Shown piece after piece: positions 1-54,385 of a stretch of 64,000 bases of DNA. The stretch is from Acanthochromis polyacanthus. Lineage: Eukaryota; Chordata; Actinopteri; Pomacentridae. Numbering within the stretch: the first letter of the stretch is position 1; every line of letters begins with the position of its first letter. The notes under the pieces were generated by a model. It made no database searches. It saw only the letters and a list, made by a program, of their open reading frames with translations, and had not been told where the DNA came from. The stretch covers positions 7,654,653-7,718,652 of the forward strand of contig NC_067131.1 in NCBI RefSeq assembly GCF_021347895.1. Reading direction: 5' to 3'. A program made the translations under genes and the position numbers.

Positions 1-28584
<28,584 letters not shown>

Positions 28585-30225
28585 CAGCAGAGAAGAGATT
28601 CAAACTGCGACATCTCATCCAACCCGCTGACACTCAGAAAAAAAAAAACAACAACAACCAATCACAAAGCAACCGACCAACTGGGACCAAGAGACAGTGA
28701 AACAATACAAGTGGCTGCCTGTTAAACCAACCGGCAACTGGGAACAAAAGAAGTGTTCCGGGGAATTTGTACTTTTACCGTTTTAGTTTTTACTCTCTGT
28801 CTCTTTGGGTTCAGTACCGACTTTACTCTTTGATGATGTTTTTTTTGTTTTTGTTTTGTTTTTCTTCAGGACATGCCTATGATTGTGGACACAGAGTCCA
28901 GTGTTTTTAGTGCTCCGGGATTATTACCCGATGAGACTCTGTCCCGCCCCCCCACCCCTCGCCGTACACCTCAGAGCTCATGGGAAATGTAGGCCCACAT
29001 CTCAACACGACAACGGAAGAACAAGAGAAAAACCTTTGGCATCATGTGCTACTGGACCTTATTACCCCCTCCTCTATCCCTTCCTCCATCCTCTCCTGAT
29101 TCCCCCCCGCCCCAACCCTTCTTATGTAACAAGTGTGTGTTGTTTAGGGCCCTCATTATGCCTCAGAAGAGAATTATAATTTGTTTTTCTTTCTATCCTA
29201 AGTGTGAATGACTAAAATGGATTATCAACATATATATTTATCACTCATCAAAGAAAAAGATTGCTCATCAGTTACAGTAATCTAGAGTGGGTTTTAACCC
29301 TTTCCTGGCAATAATACAGCTTTGACAGCTATCACACTTACAGATTTGTACCACTAGAGGGCACTTCTACACAGCGTGAGGAGCATCTTCTGCAACTTGT
29401 GACAACTGAGATCTTTAATAGCTCCAACATACCGAGTGATTCTTTTTATAAGCTGTCAGTGGTTAACACTAAATTAAATATTCACTTTATACATTTGATT
29501 GTAGCTGAAGTTTTAGGGTATATGAAAATAGAGGGAGCTGTTTTTGTCTGAGTTAGTGATGTATGACTGTGAGGAAAATGTAAAAAAGTGAGGAGCCTGG
29601 TGTGACTGCATGCGATTCTTCTCCGCCGACAACCGATCTTTGCTCCAGCAGGTGGCGTACAGGTCGAGACTCCCTCCCTTCTTTGAGCACATTTCACACA
29701 GAAGACAGGAAAGGGTTAAAACAAACTTAATTTCTTAATGACTCAGGAAAACACTTTTTTGCAGATTTTTTTTTTCCCTTCCCCCAGAATTTTGTCTTTG
29801 AGGGGGACAAAAAGAAAAGACTAATCTGTTAGTCTGAATATTTTCTCTCCTCCATTCTCCTCTCCATTGTGGTATTTTTATATACAAGGCGCATCCCATG
29901 TTTTTGGTGTTACAGAGATTTGAAGAGTCCTGTTAGATTTGTATTGCCTAGTTAAATGTTCCTATAACCATAGTCCTATGTGATCCACCCTCTCTCTTCT
30001 CTCCTTCTTATATTTTCTTTGTTCTATTGAAGGCCAGGTTCTTTGGGGCATCCTGTACTCTGTAAGAGCAATAGCTGAAACTCCTACTTAGTGTCCCAAC
30101 AATAGCAGAAGAGGCAGCCAGCAGTATGTTTTTGTTTTTAGTGTGAGTATTTGTATTTGTTTCTTGTACAAGGTGAACATTTAGCATTCAGTGCAGTTCA
30201 AATAAAAAGATACGATTCTGAGAAC
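28585..30225 (+). other. ctbp2: ctbp2 3' UTR
   Basis: About 1.6 kb of non-repetitive sequence from the stop to just past an AATAAA at 30201-30206. It contains an A-rich/CAACAA stretch near 28637-28660 and C-rich runs near 28945 and 29100. The transcript end is inferred from the poly(A) signal. Confidence 0.6.
30201..30206 (+). terminator. ctbp2: Poly(A) signal AATAAA for ctbp2
   Basis: A canonical AATAAA, followed within 25-40 bp by T/G-rich sequence. It is the first well-placed signal after the ctbp2 stop. Confidence 0.6.
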
Positions 30226-31505
30226 CAGCTGTCTGTACTGACTGCTTGATTCGGATAAACAAAAATCTGATTTTCATCTTGCGGTTTGTTCAGAAGATTA
30301 GACACTTTCCTGTTCGTGCATTTTATAATCAGTTTTTACCTTTTATATCAGAGGGGGGCGCCAAAGTATGAACAAGTCCTGATAATGGAAAATGGCAGAA
30401 TAACTTCTTTTTTTTGCCAAGATTATCACATCTATGGAGAAAAATATTTGTTTTTTTTAATGTTTGGATGCTTTTTTTTTTGCATTTCGTGCTTCTGATT
30501 TTCATTTCATATTCCCATACTACTACACTGATACTATTACATTGAGTTAAAATGCAGCAATTTTGTATTAGAGGTCATAAAATGCTTTCAAAAGTATGAT
30601 GGTTTGCCCTTCAAAGCGATCCAGTGATGCTGACTGTGTCGCTACTTCATTTTTGGCCATACGAATCCAAAAAAAATAAGAAAACAAAAAGGCAAATGGC
30701 AACAAAGTAGATGCAAGTGAGTCAAATTTAATATGCTCTCCATTGAAAGAGGCAGAGTGTTTGGTTTTCTGTTTTGTCCCAACCAGCGTCACCACCACCC
30801 AGTCTAACACGAACTAGTCACACATAAAAATGTCAGTAAACTTGTAGGTCATTTTTCCCCCTCCCCCTCACAGAATGTAGGTAATTTATCTGTGCAAAAT
30901 AAAATACTTCAAGACTGAATGGATCAAACGGAACACAGATAAAACGGGGCAGAACAAAAGGCGTCGCCTCCGTGTGCTAAATCTTCTAAACAAATAAATA
31001 AATTCAACATCAAATGGGGTTTTACAGAGGGATCGGCAATCAGGAAAACAGGTGCTCTTTAAACCTTAAACATACACACACGGATTAGCATCCTCTCAGG
31101 TTTAAGCGAAATTTCTGTCAGGCAATTCTGGAAATGAAATTCCTCATCTAGTGCAGCTTCGGGATTTCCTTGAATACAGTATATGTTCCTATATGTTCTA
31201 GTATTTCTCTCAAGTGTGATAATTACCTTGATAACAAACAGGGAAAAAAATCTGAGTATAAGAAGGCAAACCAAGTGGACTTGATGTGCTTTCTCCAGGA
31301 GCAGTAATCAGGGTTCTGTTTGATGGTGCTGGTATCTTTTCTACCACAGAGCTCACGGAACACATGCATTATTACAAGTTAAAGATTTACATTTTGGAGA
31401 AAGGAAAACCAAAAAAAAAAAAAAAAATGTAGATAGTAAGGAACTCTCTCCCAGAGTCCACAGTGTCCATTCTGAAGAGCTCCCTCTGTCTCTACTCCCC
31501 CTCAC
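30226..31505. other. Region between the converging ctbp2 and zranb1 ends, including zranb1 3' UTR
   Basis: The zranb1 3' UTR reads leftwards from 31505. No canonical AATAAA on the minus strand was found; an ATTAAA variant on the minus strand (TTTAAT at 30727-30732) is the best candidate. A-rich runs lie near 31410. No other gene was seen. Confidence 0.5.
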
Positions 31506-45713
<14,208 letters not shown>

Positions 45714-46500
45714 TGTGGATCACTGTAGCTGTTTGACCTGTTGAGATAAATCCAGTTACATGTTAGGCATAAACAAACACAACCTGAGAATTTAAAAAAA
45801 AAAAAAAAAAAAATTCTGTTACATTACTAGACATACAAGTTCCCCAGCAGTTTGTGAACTAACTTGCATCTGGCCAGGCATCTTCAATGACACCATGGCA
45901 GCCTGAGATTTCAATGTGATTTAAACCGGCTGCCAGCTGCTCATTGTCAGTTACAGTACGGAGCATAGTTAACAGCTAAGATTTAATTCACATGACTGGT
46001 GGCATTATTGCGTTAGCGTGTTGTGATATTCCAGTCTTTAGCCTTTAGCTTGCTAACTGCCTAGCTAGCCTTGTAGCATATCTAACGATAGCTGCCGTGA
46101 AATTCAACTGTTAACGAGCGGTTTTGGAGGGCGTACAGTCACATAACATGTCATTACTCGGAAGGTTAAATTAAAATACGTCAAACTCTTACCGTTTCGT
46201 GAGTGCTCTCGTTTCTCAAGTGAAGCTGAAAACCACAACAAACCCTTCTTGTCCAGTCCCCTCTTCTCCTCCTTCGCCTCCCCCTCCTGCTCAATCAAAC
46301 CTTTCCCAATCCGAATTATTTCGACTCTTCTCCTCTCTCACATGTTTACCTTTAGGGACACATTAACCTCTTGCCGAACAAAGCCAACCTCGACAAAGCC
46401 TCTGAGCTCCTCGAATCATGGTACAAATCCGCGGCTCTCCATGGTTTACATTGCCTCCGTGTTGTTTAATGGCGGCGACAGCGAGACAAATGAGTAGCAG
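45714..46500 (-). other. zranb1: zranb1 5' UTR: leader intron and noncoding first exon
   Basis: Upstream of the ATG, the minus strand has an acceptor CTCAACAG just before 45737 and a donor GTAAGAG just after 46193, implying a noncoding first exon beginning somewhere near 46.4-46.5 kb and a leader intron of about 455 bp. The intron holds a 22-nt poly(A) run near 45790. The transcription start is not located exactly. Confidence 0.5.
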
Positions 46501-47147
46501 AGCCAAAATAAACGCTGGCCTGCCTTCGTCAACAATCATCTGGCTGAGCTCGCGATCCGATTGGACGAGGAGAAAGTACTGTGATGCCTTCAGGACGCAT
46601 CGGAATAATTACAAGCACCGCGAGATTTGACACCGACAGGTAGATATATTTTATTTTTTAACCGTGTCACTCAATTACATTTCTCTGTTTGCTCAGACTT
46701 AACCACGTTACGCTCTATCTGTACTCTAAGCATTTTTTATAGTATCACGTTAAATAAACACGTCAATTCGTGACCTTCAACTGAACATTTTTGACATATC
46801 CGAGCTTTATGCTAACGATAAACGTCTCCCCACTCAGGATGGTTTTTGGATAGGAAAGTTGATTTAAAAAAAAAACATTATAGGCTTTTTACAAAACCAA
46901 ATTAATGTAGAATAATAAATAGACACAGTAAAATAGTTAACGTTTAGTTGTATTTAAATATTTTGCACACATTGCAGTAAAACACTATTTGGAGATTTAA
47001 ACAACAGGATAAAAAATGATTTCATGCTGAGCTAAAACGCTATAGCAATTTATTTCCGGTTATTGTTACATCATCGATTATTTAAAAGGTGTCAGAGTTC
47101 CTCTGTCTTAGGACACGCCCCCTGTCAAAGCAGCACTTGAAGCAAAC
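46501..47147. promoter_or_regulatory. Divergent promoter region between zranb1 and hpdl
   Basis: The two genes are head-to-head with 1.4 kb between start codons. A minus-strand CCAAT box (ATTGG at 46560-46564) suits zranb1. A GC/KLF-like ACACGCCCCC near 47112-47121 is 30 bp upstream of the hpdl ATG. The middle (46640-47050) is AT-rich with nothing recognised. Promoter roles are inferred from position. Confidence 0.4.
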
Positions 47148-47833
47148 ATGGCAGCTCTCTTGAGCCGGTTACACCACGTTTCTATGCATGTTTCCAACGC
47201 AGAGAAAATAGCGGCCGAGCTCAGCTCTAAATTCAAGTTTGATCTGTTCGCCGCCAGACTCACCGGCAGGTCCAAGCAGCTGGCGTTCAGGAAAGGAGCG
47301 GCGATTTTCATCGTGAATGAGAGACCAACTCAGGGTAATGTGGGATTGAATGAAAGGCTGGGCGTATTACACAGACATGATCCACGCCAGGTGGATGTGG
47401 AGAAATACACGCGGGGTTATGCCTCCGCGTGTCTCTACGATGTGATCCCTCATCACCCGGTGGACACTGTGAGCAACGTGTGCTTCGAAGTGGAGGATGT
47501 GGAAAGGTCATTCAAGGTTCTTCGCCATCTGGGCTGCAACTTCCTGGTCCCTCCAACCACAGTGGAGGATGAAGATGGTCCAGTCACCTACTCGGTGGTT
47601 AAATCCGTGGTGGGAAACGTGTGTCACACTCTGTTAGACAAGTCAAAGTACAAGGGAGTCTTCCTGCCTGGGTTTGATTTCACTATAAAGGACCGGAGCT
47701 TGGAGGAGGAGGACTTGTCTTGTCCTGTTACTCATTTTGATCACATAACTTATGCTTGTCCTCGAGGGACAACCCACCATGTCATGAGCTGGTATGAGAA
47801 ACTCTTTGGGTTTCAGAGGTTTTTCATTGATAG
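47148..47833 (+). CDS. hpdl: hpdl exon 1
   Basis: ATG at 47148 and donor GTAAGA at 47834. The 228 codons cover the N-terminal VOC domain and the start of the second, including the first metal His (codon 47742). A stretch near residues 70-95 ([16 protein letters not shown]) is absent from the human protein as I recall it. Confidence 0.94.
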
Positions 47834-50427
47834 GTAAGAAATTGTTACTTCAACGCATTTATTAGCAGATTCTCTCAGTTTGTCCAAAATTCTGTTAATA
47901 ATCAAGACTGTTTGTGTTTCTGAGTAGTAATGAAGATGTTGATGAAGGTTTTGTCGTAAACCAGGAGGGCATTGGACTGCGACTTACTGCCATGCAGTAC
48001 TGGAAGTGCAGTGAAGCTGGAATCACTCTTCCGTCTGTCGACAAAAAAGACCCAGACTGCAAGTTTGTCATCGCAGAATCATTGCCTGATCAAGGTACCA
48101 GGAGCCACACCAAGTTGGAAAGTATGTCATTAAAGCCATAGCAACTCCTGCTTCATTGTGTGTTTTTGCTTCTTTCAGGCAGTAACCAGGTTGACACCTT
48201 CTTGGAGCAGCACCGAGCTCCAGGGGTCCAGCACATCGGGCTGTACACCAAAGACATAGTCTCTACTGCACACAGAATGGCTGAAGCTGGTGTACAGTTT
48301 TTCTCCCCTCCTCCGGCCTATTACACTGAGGTTTGAATTACTCACAACTTAAAGCCAAAACAAAGAATCCAACAATTACTCAGTTACTGTGTGCAATGAA
48401 CCCTGTTTTAAAGTTGTCCTTGTGAAATTCCAGAGCTGAATGGACTAGTTAGTTTGTAGCTTCTCTGTCACACTTATTCAGAAAGTGCAATTCATAATCA
48501 GTTTTTTCAAGGCTGTGATATCACCAGTCTCCTTATGGAAAATCCCATTGGACCAATATATTATTCATGTAACATGTGCTTTACATACAGATTACATAGA
48601 CATGTCACAGTCATCCACATACTTGTATACATGTGTATAAATATTTAAGTGTCATTAGTAGCACAGCATATAGTGAAATAACATATTTCATAGTCTAATG
48701 TCATTCATCCTGTAGTCATACGTACACTATCTTTGCAGTTTCGCAAGAAGCCGATAATCATACAGCTACTGCAAGAAATGACCTTTATCCAACAAGTTGT
48801 AAAGAATAATGTTGTTTCCAATAAGATTCTCAGTACATGAAACAATAAAACCGAGTCATCTTTGGCAAATTCTAGAGCTGCAGAGTACTTAGACATGTGA
48901 CCCACATACAAGTTTCATTATTACAAACTTAAGACAGCATATTGTAGTTAAAGAACATATTGCATAGCTTAATGTCATAGTAGGGGGTATTATGTCAGTT
49001 GTATTTTTGCAGTTGTGAAAGAAACCAATAATCACTCAACTACTGCTAGACATAAACCCTGTTTTATTCAACAGATTGATGAAGGATTATGTTGTCTACA
49101 GTAACAATACATAAAATAACAAAGCAGAGCTGTCTTTTTGAATTTCCAGAGCAGACCTGACTTTAATTTGTAGGTTTTCTATGTAAAACTTACTGAGAAA
49201 GCGCAGTTCATAGTCAGTCTTTTCAAAGTTGTGATATTACCCAGCACAAAGAGGGACACATTCTTTGTGCCAGTAAACAATGTAGCTGACTCTATAACTA
49301 CTGACTGGATAGAAACAAAATGATGTTCTCTATGTTGGCTTCTATTTCAGCAATGCAATACACCAACACAATACAATATACTTTATTGTTCTCTTCGGGA
49401 GCACATAGACATGACTGTTAACCACATACTATTCTACACATGGACACATTTAATCAAGACTCCATATTGTAATTAAACACCATATTGCACAGCCTAATGT
49501 TGTGATGTTTCAGTATTACATTAACTTTATTAACAAACTGCCATGGTTGGCAAATATTTTACTCATCCCATGTGCTGTGACAGGTGGGAAAACAGCAGGA
49601 AATAGAAGAAGCAGGACACAGTCCCCAGATGCTGGCACGGCACGGCATTCTCCTGGATACAGACCTGCACCAGGATCCCTTATCACAGACGGCATCCAGC
49701 GAAAACAGAAGGTGAGAGGCAATCAGGAGCTGTAATCTCACACCTCTTTTAAGCTTGCATCTCTTCCAAACAGTGTAATTTCTGATAGACTTTTTATTTG
49801 ATCTGTCTTTCTAAGGAGATAAAAAGTTGATGTTGGTGTGTAGCACCTTTGAGGTTTACACATATACAGCAATTTTATTTTAAAATTAGCCTCTGTAACA
49901 CCTTTTTCAGTAAGTGTTAGCCGTGTAAACTGTTATCTTTCTATCGGTTGTCTTTACTAAAGTGAGGATCTGTTCATATTTTACTGTCCAATGCAGTTTA
50001 ATATCTCAATTTCACTCGCATTATGTTCAGAAAACCCCTGGATATGTTTTAAGTTTTTGAAATCGAATAGACTAGAAATACTTTATTGACCCCCAAGGGG
50101 AAATTCTGTTGTTACGGTCGGAAACAGAAACCGTAAAGTGACCATTCTGATCGTTCTGGTGAAGCAGAGGCTGAAGGTGTGATGTGTCAACCAAGTTTCC
50201 ACCGGTTTGTTGTTTTATTTTTTAGATACCTCCTCCAGGTGTTCACCAAGCCCATATTTGCAGAAGACACCTTCTTCCTGGAGCTGATCGAGCGAAGAGG
50301 GGCGACAGGTTTTGGCGAGGGGAACATCAGGGCGCTGTGGAGGTCGGTGCAGGCGTACATGGAGAACGAGAAGAGGGTGTCTCAAGGAGAGACATGCCCA
50401 AAAACTGTGCAAACTGCTCCGTATTAG
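47148..50427 (+). CDS. hpdl: 4-hydroxyphenylpyruvate dioxygenase-like protein, complete, 5 coding exons
   Basis: The protein has the two vicinal-oxygen-chelate domains of the HPPD family. Human HPDL is mitochondrial, has been reported to turn 4-hydroxyphenylpyruvate toward 4-hydroxymandelate for coenzyme Q headgroup synthesis, and is mutated in a spastic neurodegenerative disease. Five exons (47148-47833, 47928-48094, 48179-48330, 49584-49711, 50226-50427) join to about 444 residues. The iron ligands of the family are present: His about 199 (FDHITYA), His about 303 (VQHIGLYT) and Glu about 397 ([10 protein letters not shown]). The C-terminal [13 protein letters not shown] matches HPPD/HPDL. 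The N-terminus [15 protein letters not shown] matches HPDL rather than HPD. The start ATG is in a strong context (A at -3, G at +4). Human HPDL is shorter (371 residues) and, as I recall, encoded in one exon. Confidence 0.93.
47928..48094 (+). CDS. hpdl: hpdl exon 2
   Basis: It encodes [20 protein letters not shown] to [10 protein letters not shown]; the donor is GTACCA. The acceptor is a tandem GAGTAG: splicing after TAG starts the exon at 47928, and splicing after GAG at 47925, which would only add one Ser. TAG was chosen as the stronger site. Confidence 0.9.
48179..48330 (+). CDS. hpdl: hpdl exon 3, with second metal His
   Basis: Acceptor CTTTCAG and donor GTTTGA. It encodes [37 protein letters not shown] and [19 protein letters not shown] carries the second His ligand. 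Confidence 0.93.
48331..49583 (+). other. hpdl: hpdl intron 3
   Basis: A 1.25-kb intron with internally repeated motifs: similar segments near 48560-48900 and 48900-49150 share ACATGTGA/AGTCATA-type phrases and AGAATAATGTTGT or AGGATTATGTTGTC. A LINE-tail-like AATATACTTTATTGTTCTCTTC lies near 49375. No exon was recognised. Confidence 0.6.
49584..49711 (+). CDS. hpdl: hpdl exon 4
   Basis: Acceptor GTGACAG and donor GTGAGA. It encodes [30 protein letters not shown] and [12 protein letters not shown]. The GILLDTD motif is family-typical; the Ser/Gln-rich end before the next exon is longer than in human HPDL. Confidence 0.9.
50226..50427 (+). CDS. hpdl: hpdl exon 5, with metal Glu and stop
   Basis: The acceptor TTTTTTAG ends at 50225 and the stop TAG is at 50425-50427. 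It encodes [40 protein letters not shown] and a short tail. The Glu of [10 protein letters not shown] is the third iron ligand, and the GFGEGN motif closes the active site. Confidence 0.95.
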
Positions 50428-50660
50428 TCTGTCCAAATATTTTCATCAGGGATTACTTTTATTTCTTATGTTTTTATAACAACATGAGAGCACTTTAAAT
50501 GGGAAAGACATATACAATAATAAAAAGGATTTTCTACAGATGGTAAATCTGAAGACAATTATTGCACTACTAACACACTGTCCATTATATGTTGCGTTAA
50601 TATTTATCTGAGAACATGACTGAGCTGAATAAAAACACCAAGCACATAAGCGTTGCAAGT
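50428..50660 (+). other. hpdl: hpdl 3' UTR with AATAAA at 50628
   Basis: A short 3' UTR; AATAAA at 50628-50633 lies 200 bp after the stop and is the first canonical signal. Confidence 0.6.
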
Positions 50661-52574
50661 AGTTTTGCAAATCACGACACGTACTATCCTTGAAAATGTC
50701 TCAGTAAAACTACACTTGCCATAGCAGTAAAAGAATGTCTTTGTTTTCACTGTATCAAAGCTGACCAAATGACTCCAGAGCAACTGTTCTTCAATAAATC
50801 TGTTCCAGTTGACCGTGAAGGCCAATTACTGCTTTCAAAATAATGTGCTTCTCAGAATGTGTGTGGTCCATACTTATGAATAAGGGCTCTTGAAATCTCT
50901 TTTGGTCATCTTGGGTAAACATGACAAGTGGAAAGAGATGGAATGTACAGTTAGGAATGAACTAAGATGTTCAGAATTTGCATTTCAGAAGGAAATAATG
51001 CACTTTTAATCCCCTGCAGTCATTTAAAAGCTACTTCTGACATTTTGAGACTTTGTTTTGTGAAGAGGGTGACTTTCACTTGAATAATGGCGCATCTTTG
51101 TTGGATTGTTATGGACAATTAACTCAAGCTGCTAAAAGAACTGAAAGATTTAAAGGCAGTTCATGCATAAATAAAATTATCCAATAAGTGCAATATAATA
51201 CTAATTTGTCTATAAAGGGGAAAAAGTATTTTGCTTATATTTCAAGTTTTAGTGCAGAGCTTTCACTTGTAAGGCTTGTTTTTATGCACATGTATTATTA
51301 GTTTTGCATAAAAATGTGTTAACTTGTTCTGTCAGAATCAGTATCTACATTTAAAAAAGAGAAGTACTGATAAATTTTACCCCAGCAGTATCACGTTGCA
51401 AATGTTACTCATCTATGTTAGCTGGCTTTATTATTGAACACTATGCTGAGTTCATAAAGTCACCCGTGAACTGTAACAGGACGAACAGCTGCACCTCTTT
51501 CAGATACAGTGGAGGTCTGAGTGCACTTTGGCAAAAAAAAAAAACATGGCTTCAGAGCCTCTTAGGAGGGATATCCAAATCCACAGAGATGTGCCAGTTC
51601 AATTAACTTGGCTATAAACATTATAGGCGAGGATTAGTGGGTTAGATGAGAAGCAGTGAAATTTAGATGGCATTCCATGAAAGCCATATGCTCTTTTTAT
51701 GTCCTGACTGTAGTTACAGTATCCCGCCGAGTAACATCAGAGAGTCATTTCACCAACAATCAGGACTAGGCCCGTTTTTGAGCTCGTGTACTTCTGCATT
51801 TTTGACAAATGGTGTCAGTGTTTTTCTTTTAATCAGGTGTCACCCTTGTGGCCAAAGTGCATTTTTACACTTTTTACACACTTTGTTATGTATTTAGGAT
51901 CCGTTCTCACGAACAGAATGACAAATAACTAAAATAGCACATTTGGGAAACTTTGGAACTAAATTGTGCCATAGTATGAACAGAGTTAAATGTTTTAGCT
52001 GCATTCTTTTCACATAATTAAAGAAAACAAACTTCTAAATCTGCCCTAATGGAAAATGTTAGTAGTGATGAAGAGGATTAATGTTATTCATTAAAGTTGG
52101 GAAGGGATGACTCCTGTAACAGGAGTCCTGGAGCCATCTGTCCCCAGCCACAGATGGCATACAGCATTCTGCATGGGGTCTCGGTTCTGGGAGCTGGAAG
52201 ATCACTTCCTATTTACTGTTAGCCATATGCTAGCTACAGTTACATTAACAAAGTCGAAGAGAAATGACTGAAATCAACAACCTCAAGGCTTATTACTCAC
52301 TCATGTGGAAGCTATTACACTGCAGGTTATTTTTGAGGGCTTTTCTTGCACTACGATTGGTGGATACTGCCCCCTATGGCTGTGATAATCACAACACACA
52401 CTGACAAACTTGTTGCTTCCCTTACCACTGTCCAACAAGCTGTTTTGATCATCTGCTCCCCAAATCTGTCATTTTTAAGATTGGGAAATAGCAGATTCAA
52501 AGTTTGCTATATCATATATTCTGTGTTTGTTTTCTTACTCCAGCCAGGGCTTTGGTTCAAAACAACTTGTCACC

Positions 52575-52611
52575 ACCCCCCCCACCCCCCCCACCCCCCC
52601 CCCCCCCCCAA
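52575..52611 (+). repeat. C-rich low-complexity tract
   Basis: Long runs of C broken only by A. Length is likely uncertain in the assembly. Confidence 0.9.
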
Positions 52612-53687
52612 TAATGTAGCCTACATTGTGGAGGAGACAAATCCTGGGTGCCCTTTAACACAAAAGGCAGACAGTCTAAAACCGAGGAGGACAGTCTGAC
52701 GGTCTGGGGGAGATTAGAGGCACACAACAGATGTTACTCCTTGATTAACAATAGTGTCTGCCAGGGGTGAGTCTCAGCTCCCCACCCTTCTGAGGCCCAG
52801 TGTGTTAACTTCAGCCCTCACAAAATAAACTGACTTACTGTACATGATGTTATGGGACAGGAATGGTAACATTTATTGGTCTTTTCCTACTGCAGTAGGA
52901 GTGTACAAGTAAAAACTAGTTGCTTTACTGTTTGAATACACAGAAATAAGCTTAGCAACTGTTTTGGGGAAGCTATCATAGTGTAAATAAGAAACTATGC
53001 CTATAATTGTCATTAACTCACAGAATACTCAGTACAGTTTGGATATTTAATTTACGCTGTCAAAGTTCAATCTTATTTTTTTATTTTAAATCTTTTTTTC
53101 TTTAAATAAATCTAGTCCAGTCATCTTAAGCACATGTTTATATGATTTTAAATTATGGCATTTTCTTACTTAAGTCATGTCATATCAGTGTAAGGTATGT
53201 GTGTTTTGTGATATGAAAATTGCTGCTGTAATATTGTAATTTCCCTTGGGGGGATCAATAAATAACTCTGTCTACTCTGTACACATAATGTTTCAACATG
53301 CAACAAGTCAGACATACACAGTCATTACAGACAAGGTGAACTGAAAGAGATTCCTAATCTTAAAATACAGGGGACTTGTAACTTGATTAACGAGATAAAT
53401 TTAGCCGTATTTCTTGTGAAATACTGCTTTTAATCTCTTCACATCGACATTATTGTTTATTTGAATGAAAGGACTATAATTTAATGGGCTAGAAGGTTAA
53501 AAAAAACACTCAACTAAGTGATATTAATATCATGTACAGGAGACTGTATGTGCACCTATTTCCCAACATGCTGACGCATATCACAAAGCCAGTATTTAGT
53601 TGCTGCAGGAACATCTGTTTGCAATAAATGTATTTATATAGGACTAGCCTGTGTTATACTCGAGCATATTTTGTGAGGGGGGGGGGC

Positions 53688-53791
<104 letters not shown>

Positions 53792-54149
53792 CATCTCCGT
53801 TTTACTCCCTCAGTATGTCTGCAAGTCACATACAGTTGGTAGGTTATCATATTTCATCGCTGTGTATTGTGAAAGTGCCTTGTCTATATGTACAGCTCAA
53901 AACTGTGATTACTTTTCATTACTGCAGGGTGGATTCGACCATTAGTTACAAGCGCGGGGGAGGTATGTCTTATAAAAACGGTTAGAGATTAATATTCAGC
54001 TTTTGTTCACTGTAATCTGTAGCGAAACTGTGCAGAAAGGTTAAGTGAGAAAAGTAAAGCTAATAATGAAAGTCGAATTGAAAGATTAAGTGATATAAAT
54101 GACTTCTTGGACACCCTTCCTCTATGTCAGAAGTGGTACGGTCCGTGTA

Positions 54150-54385
54150 TGTTGTCACAGGCTCATTAGCGTGCAGTCTTGTCGGACAGTAGTGCTGTGG
54201 GCTAATGTTGTAGTTTGCAGGAGCTGCCTGGAGCAGGACGTGAAGTGAGCTGCTCCCCTTTTTCTTCCTGCCTTGTTCTGTTGTTTTATTTATTTATTGC
54301 TGAAACAAAACTCGGCATGGTCAGCCGACACTAAAACAGCCTTCCTCGTGTTGTTGGAGACCCAGAGACGCTCACCGTGATGGTT
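54150..54385 (+). other. fam53b: Tentative fam53b 5' UTR first exon
   Basis: A mixed GC region (TGTCGGACAG, GGAGCTGCCTGGAGCAGGAC) ends at a strong donor core, GTAAGTG at 54386, preceded by ATGGTT. No coding signature was seen. It is offered as the untranslated first exon of fam53b because the first coding exon 7.3 kb downstream begins at an acceptor and no other gene is visible between. The start is unknown. Confidence 0.35.

Noticed and set aside
52346..52699. 117-codon frame in the hpdl-fam53b gap
   Set aside because: It depends on a low-complexity C-run giving His/Pro repeats and has no similarity I recognise.
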